Source of the DNA: Thermoplasmata archaeon
GTDB lineage: Archaea > Thermoplasmatota > Thermoplasmata > Thermoplasmatales > Thermoplasmataceae
Assembly: GCA_021792045.1 (NCBI GenBank)
Contig: JAJYVJ010000082.1
Span: 1 to 7,265, forward strand
Length of the DNA: 7,265 nucleotides
Direction of reading: 5' to 3'
How positions within the stretch are numbered: the first letter of the stretch is position 1; each line of letters opens with the position of its first letter. Positions 6,064 through 7,265 of this stretch are shown here, piece by piece. The translations under genes were made by a program, and so were the position numbers. The notes under the pieces are model-generated. The model was not told the DNA's origin, searched no databases, and was given only the letters and a program-made list of their open reading frames with translations.

Positions 6064-7265
6064 CAGTGAGAAATTATGGTACAGGGATGCAGTTTTCTAT
6101 GAACTGCACGTAAAAGGGTATTATGATTCCACAAACGATGGTACAGGGGATTTCAGAGGGCTCTCCATGAAACTGGACTATCTCAAAGATCTGGGAATTG
6201 ACGCCATATGGCTATTGCCTTTTTACAAATCTCCGTTAAGGGATGACGGGTATGATATCTCCGATTACTATTCTATACAGCCGGAATATGGTACTTTAGA
6301 CGATTTCAAGAATTTCATAGAGCGGGCGCATTCTCTTGGTATAAGAGTTATTACAGATCTGGTGTTGAATCATGTTTCGGACCAGCACGAATGGTTTCAG
6401 GAATCCAAATCCTCGCGTAATTCAAAAAGACGGAATTGGTTCATATGGACAGATGATCCCACAAAATTTAGTGAAGCTAGGATAATTTTTGTAGATTCAG
6501 AAAGATCCAACTGGGCTTATGAACCAGTTACACAGCAGTATTACTTTCACAGATTCTACTCTCATCAACCAGATCTTAATTATGATAATCCAGAGGTTCG
6601 GGAGGAGATAAAAAACGTTGTAAGATTCTGGTTAAACATCGGACTGGATGGATTCAGAGCAGACGCGGTACCATTCCTCTTTAAGAGAGAAGGGACGAAC
6701 TGCGAGAATCTTCCCGAGACTCATAACTTTTTTAAAGAGCTGCGGAAAATGATGGACGAGGAATTCCCCGGAACAATACTCCTCGCTGAGGCAAACGAGT
6801 GGCCAACAGAAACCAAAAAGTACTTTGGGAATGGCGATGAATTCCACATGGCTTTCAATTTTCCTTTAATGCCTCGCATATTCGTTTCCCTTGCAAAGCG
6901 GGATAGTTTTCCAATTATAGACATAATTGAACAGACTAAGGACATACCGGAGAATTGTGACTGGTGCATATTTCTGAGGAATCATGACGAACTTACACTT
7001 GAAATGGTAACGGACGAGGAACGGGATATCATGTATAAAGAATACGTAAAAATACCAAAGATGAAGCTCAATATCGGTATAAGGAGGCGTCTGGCACCTT
7101 TACTCGATAACGATAGAAGCACTATAGAGCTTGTCAACGCCCTGATATTCTCACTTCCTGGAACTCCCATAATATATTACGGAGATGAAATAGGCATGGG
7201 CGATAACATATACCTCGGAGACAGAAATGGTGTAAGGACTCCTATGCAGTGGTCATATGATAGGA
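6056..7265 (+). CDS. treS: Trehalose synthase TreS (maltose alpha-D-glucosyltransferase, GH13_16), 3' truncated by window
   Basis: The first 403 codons are present and the frame is open to the window edge, so the C-terminal end is missing because of the cut and not a mutation. TreS reversibly isomerises maltose and trehalose. The start MLNSEKLWYRDAVFYE and the SPLRDDGYDISDYY segment (62-75) are typical. Region I is TDLVLNHVSDQHEWF. TreS-specific stretches include REGTNCENLPETH (211-223), LRNHDELTLEMVTDEERD (307-324), GIRRRLAPLL and YYGDEIGMGDN. The catalytic set is D203 in GFRADAV, E245 in LLAEANEW and D311 in RNHDE. The residue before D203 is Ala, where mycobacterial TreS has Leu. ATG 6056 is supported by AGGTGAT eight bases upstream and overlaps the glgE stop by 8 bases. 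Stand-alone TreS is usually about 550-600 residues; a C-terminal maltokinase fusion, common in bacteria, cannot be judged. In this operon it would feed maltose to the GlgE route, or make trehalose. Confidence 0.95.
   Translation, partial: MLNSEKLWYRDAVFYELHVKGYYDSTNDGTGDFRGLSMKLDYLKDLGIDAIWLLPFYKSPLRDDGYDISDYYSIQPEYGTLDDFKNFIERAHSLGIRVITDLVLNHVSDQHEWFQESKSSRNSKRRNWFIWTDDPTKFSEARIIFVDSERSNWAYEPVTQQYYFHRFYSHQPDLNYDNPEVREEIKNVVRFWLNIGLDGFRADAVPFLFKREGTNCENLPETHNFFKELRKMMDEEFPGTILLAEANEWPTETKKYFGNGDEFHMAFNFPLMPRIFVSLAKRDSFPIIDIIEQTKDIPENCDWCIFLRNHDELTLEMVTDEERDIMYKEYVKIPKMKLNIGIRRRLAPLLDNDRSTIELVNALIFSLPGTPIIYYGDEIGMGDNIYLGDRNGVRTPMQWSYDR

Larger units (their letters stand above)
2007..7265 (+). 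other. glgB-glgE-treS operon (GlgE-pathway locus), continuing past the window
   Basis: Three same-strand genes with overlapping ends (4129-4139 and 6056-6063) encode successive enzymes of one route from trehalose/maltose to branched alpha-glucan. There is no room for internal promoters between them except inside coding sequence, so one transcript from the 1968-1984 region is likely. The missing step, ATP-dependent maltose phosphorylation by a maltokinase, is expected next to or fused with treS beyond 7265. No gene for ADP-glucose pyrophosphorylase, glycogen synthase, debranching enzyme or TreY/TreZ is visible here. Confidence 0.85.

Noticed and set aside
6632..7170. Open reading frames on the minus strand opposite treS.
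   Set aside because: The plus strand encodes an unbroken TreS with all family motifs here; the antisense frames have no recognisable domain or ribosome binding site and are shadows.
1..7265. CRISPR arrays, tRNA or rRNA genes, insertion sequences and attachment sites.
   Set aside because: Nearly all of the window is protein-coding with conserved families; no regularly spaced repeats, transposase motifs or RNA-gene signatures were seen.

Overview
The window looks archaeal. The reasons are AT-rich TATA-like boxes placed close upstream of starts with no clear leader, ribosome binding sites of the AGGTGAT type only at internal operon genes, heavy use of ATA, AGA and AGG codons, and a CTP-type polyprenol (dolichol) kinase homologue. 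An acidophilic or thermophilic euryarchaeon such as a member of the Thermoplasmatales would fit, but no taxonomic marker gene is present, so this is an inference of moderate confidence. Base composition is moderately AT-rich throughout, and no stretch is visibly foreign in composition.

Layout: a tandem-GNAT acetyltransferase-like gene (75-1007, +) converges on and overlaps by 11 bp a membrane polyprenol/dolichol kinase-like gene (997-1944, -). A 62-bp divergent promoter region (1945-2006) separates that kinase from a three-gene rightward operon: glgB (2007-4139), glgE (4129-6063) and treS (6056 to the window edge, 3' truncated). The operon genes overlap by 11 and 8 bp, and the two downstream genes have Shine-Dalgarno sites inside the preceding gene, so they are probably translationally coupled. 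There is no gene-free stretch over 300 bases.

Together the operon encodes most of the GlgE pathway of alpha-glucan metabolism, which is best known from actinobacteria. TreS interconverts trehalose and maltose. A maltokinase, not in this window and predicted downstream or fused to TreS, would make maltose 1-phosphate. GlgE transfers maltosyl units from maltose 1-phosphate onto alpha-1,4-glucan, and GlgB adds alpha-1,6 branches. All three GH13 enzymes keep their Asp/Glu/Asp catalytic triads. The notable point is this trehalose-linked glucan route in an apparently archaeal setting, with no ADP-glucose or UDP-glucose glycogen synthase gene in view.
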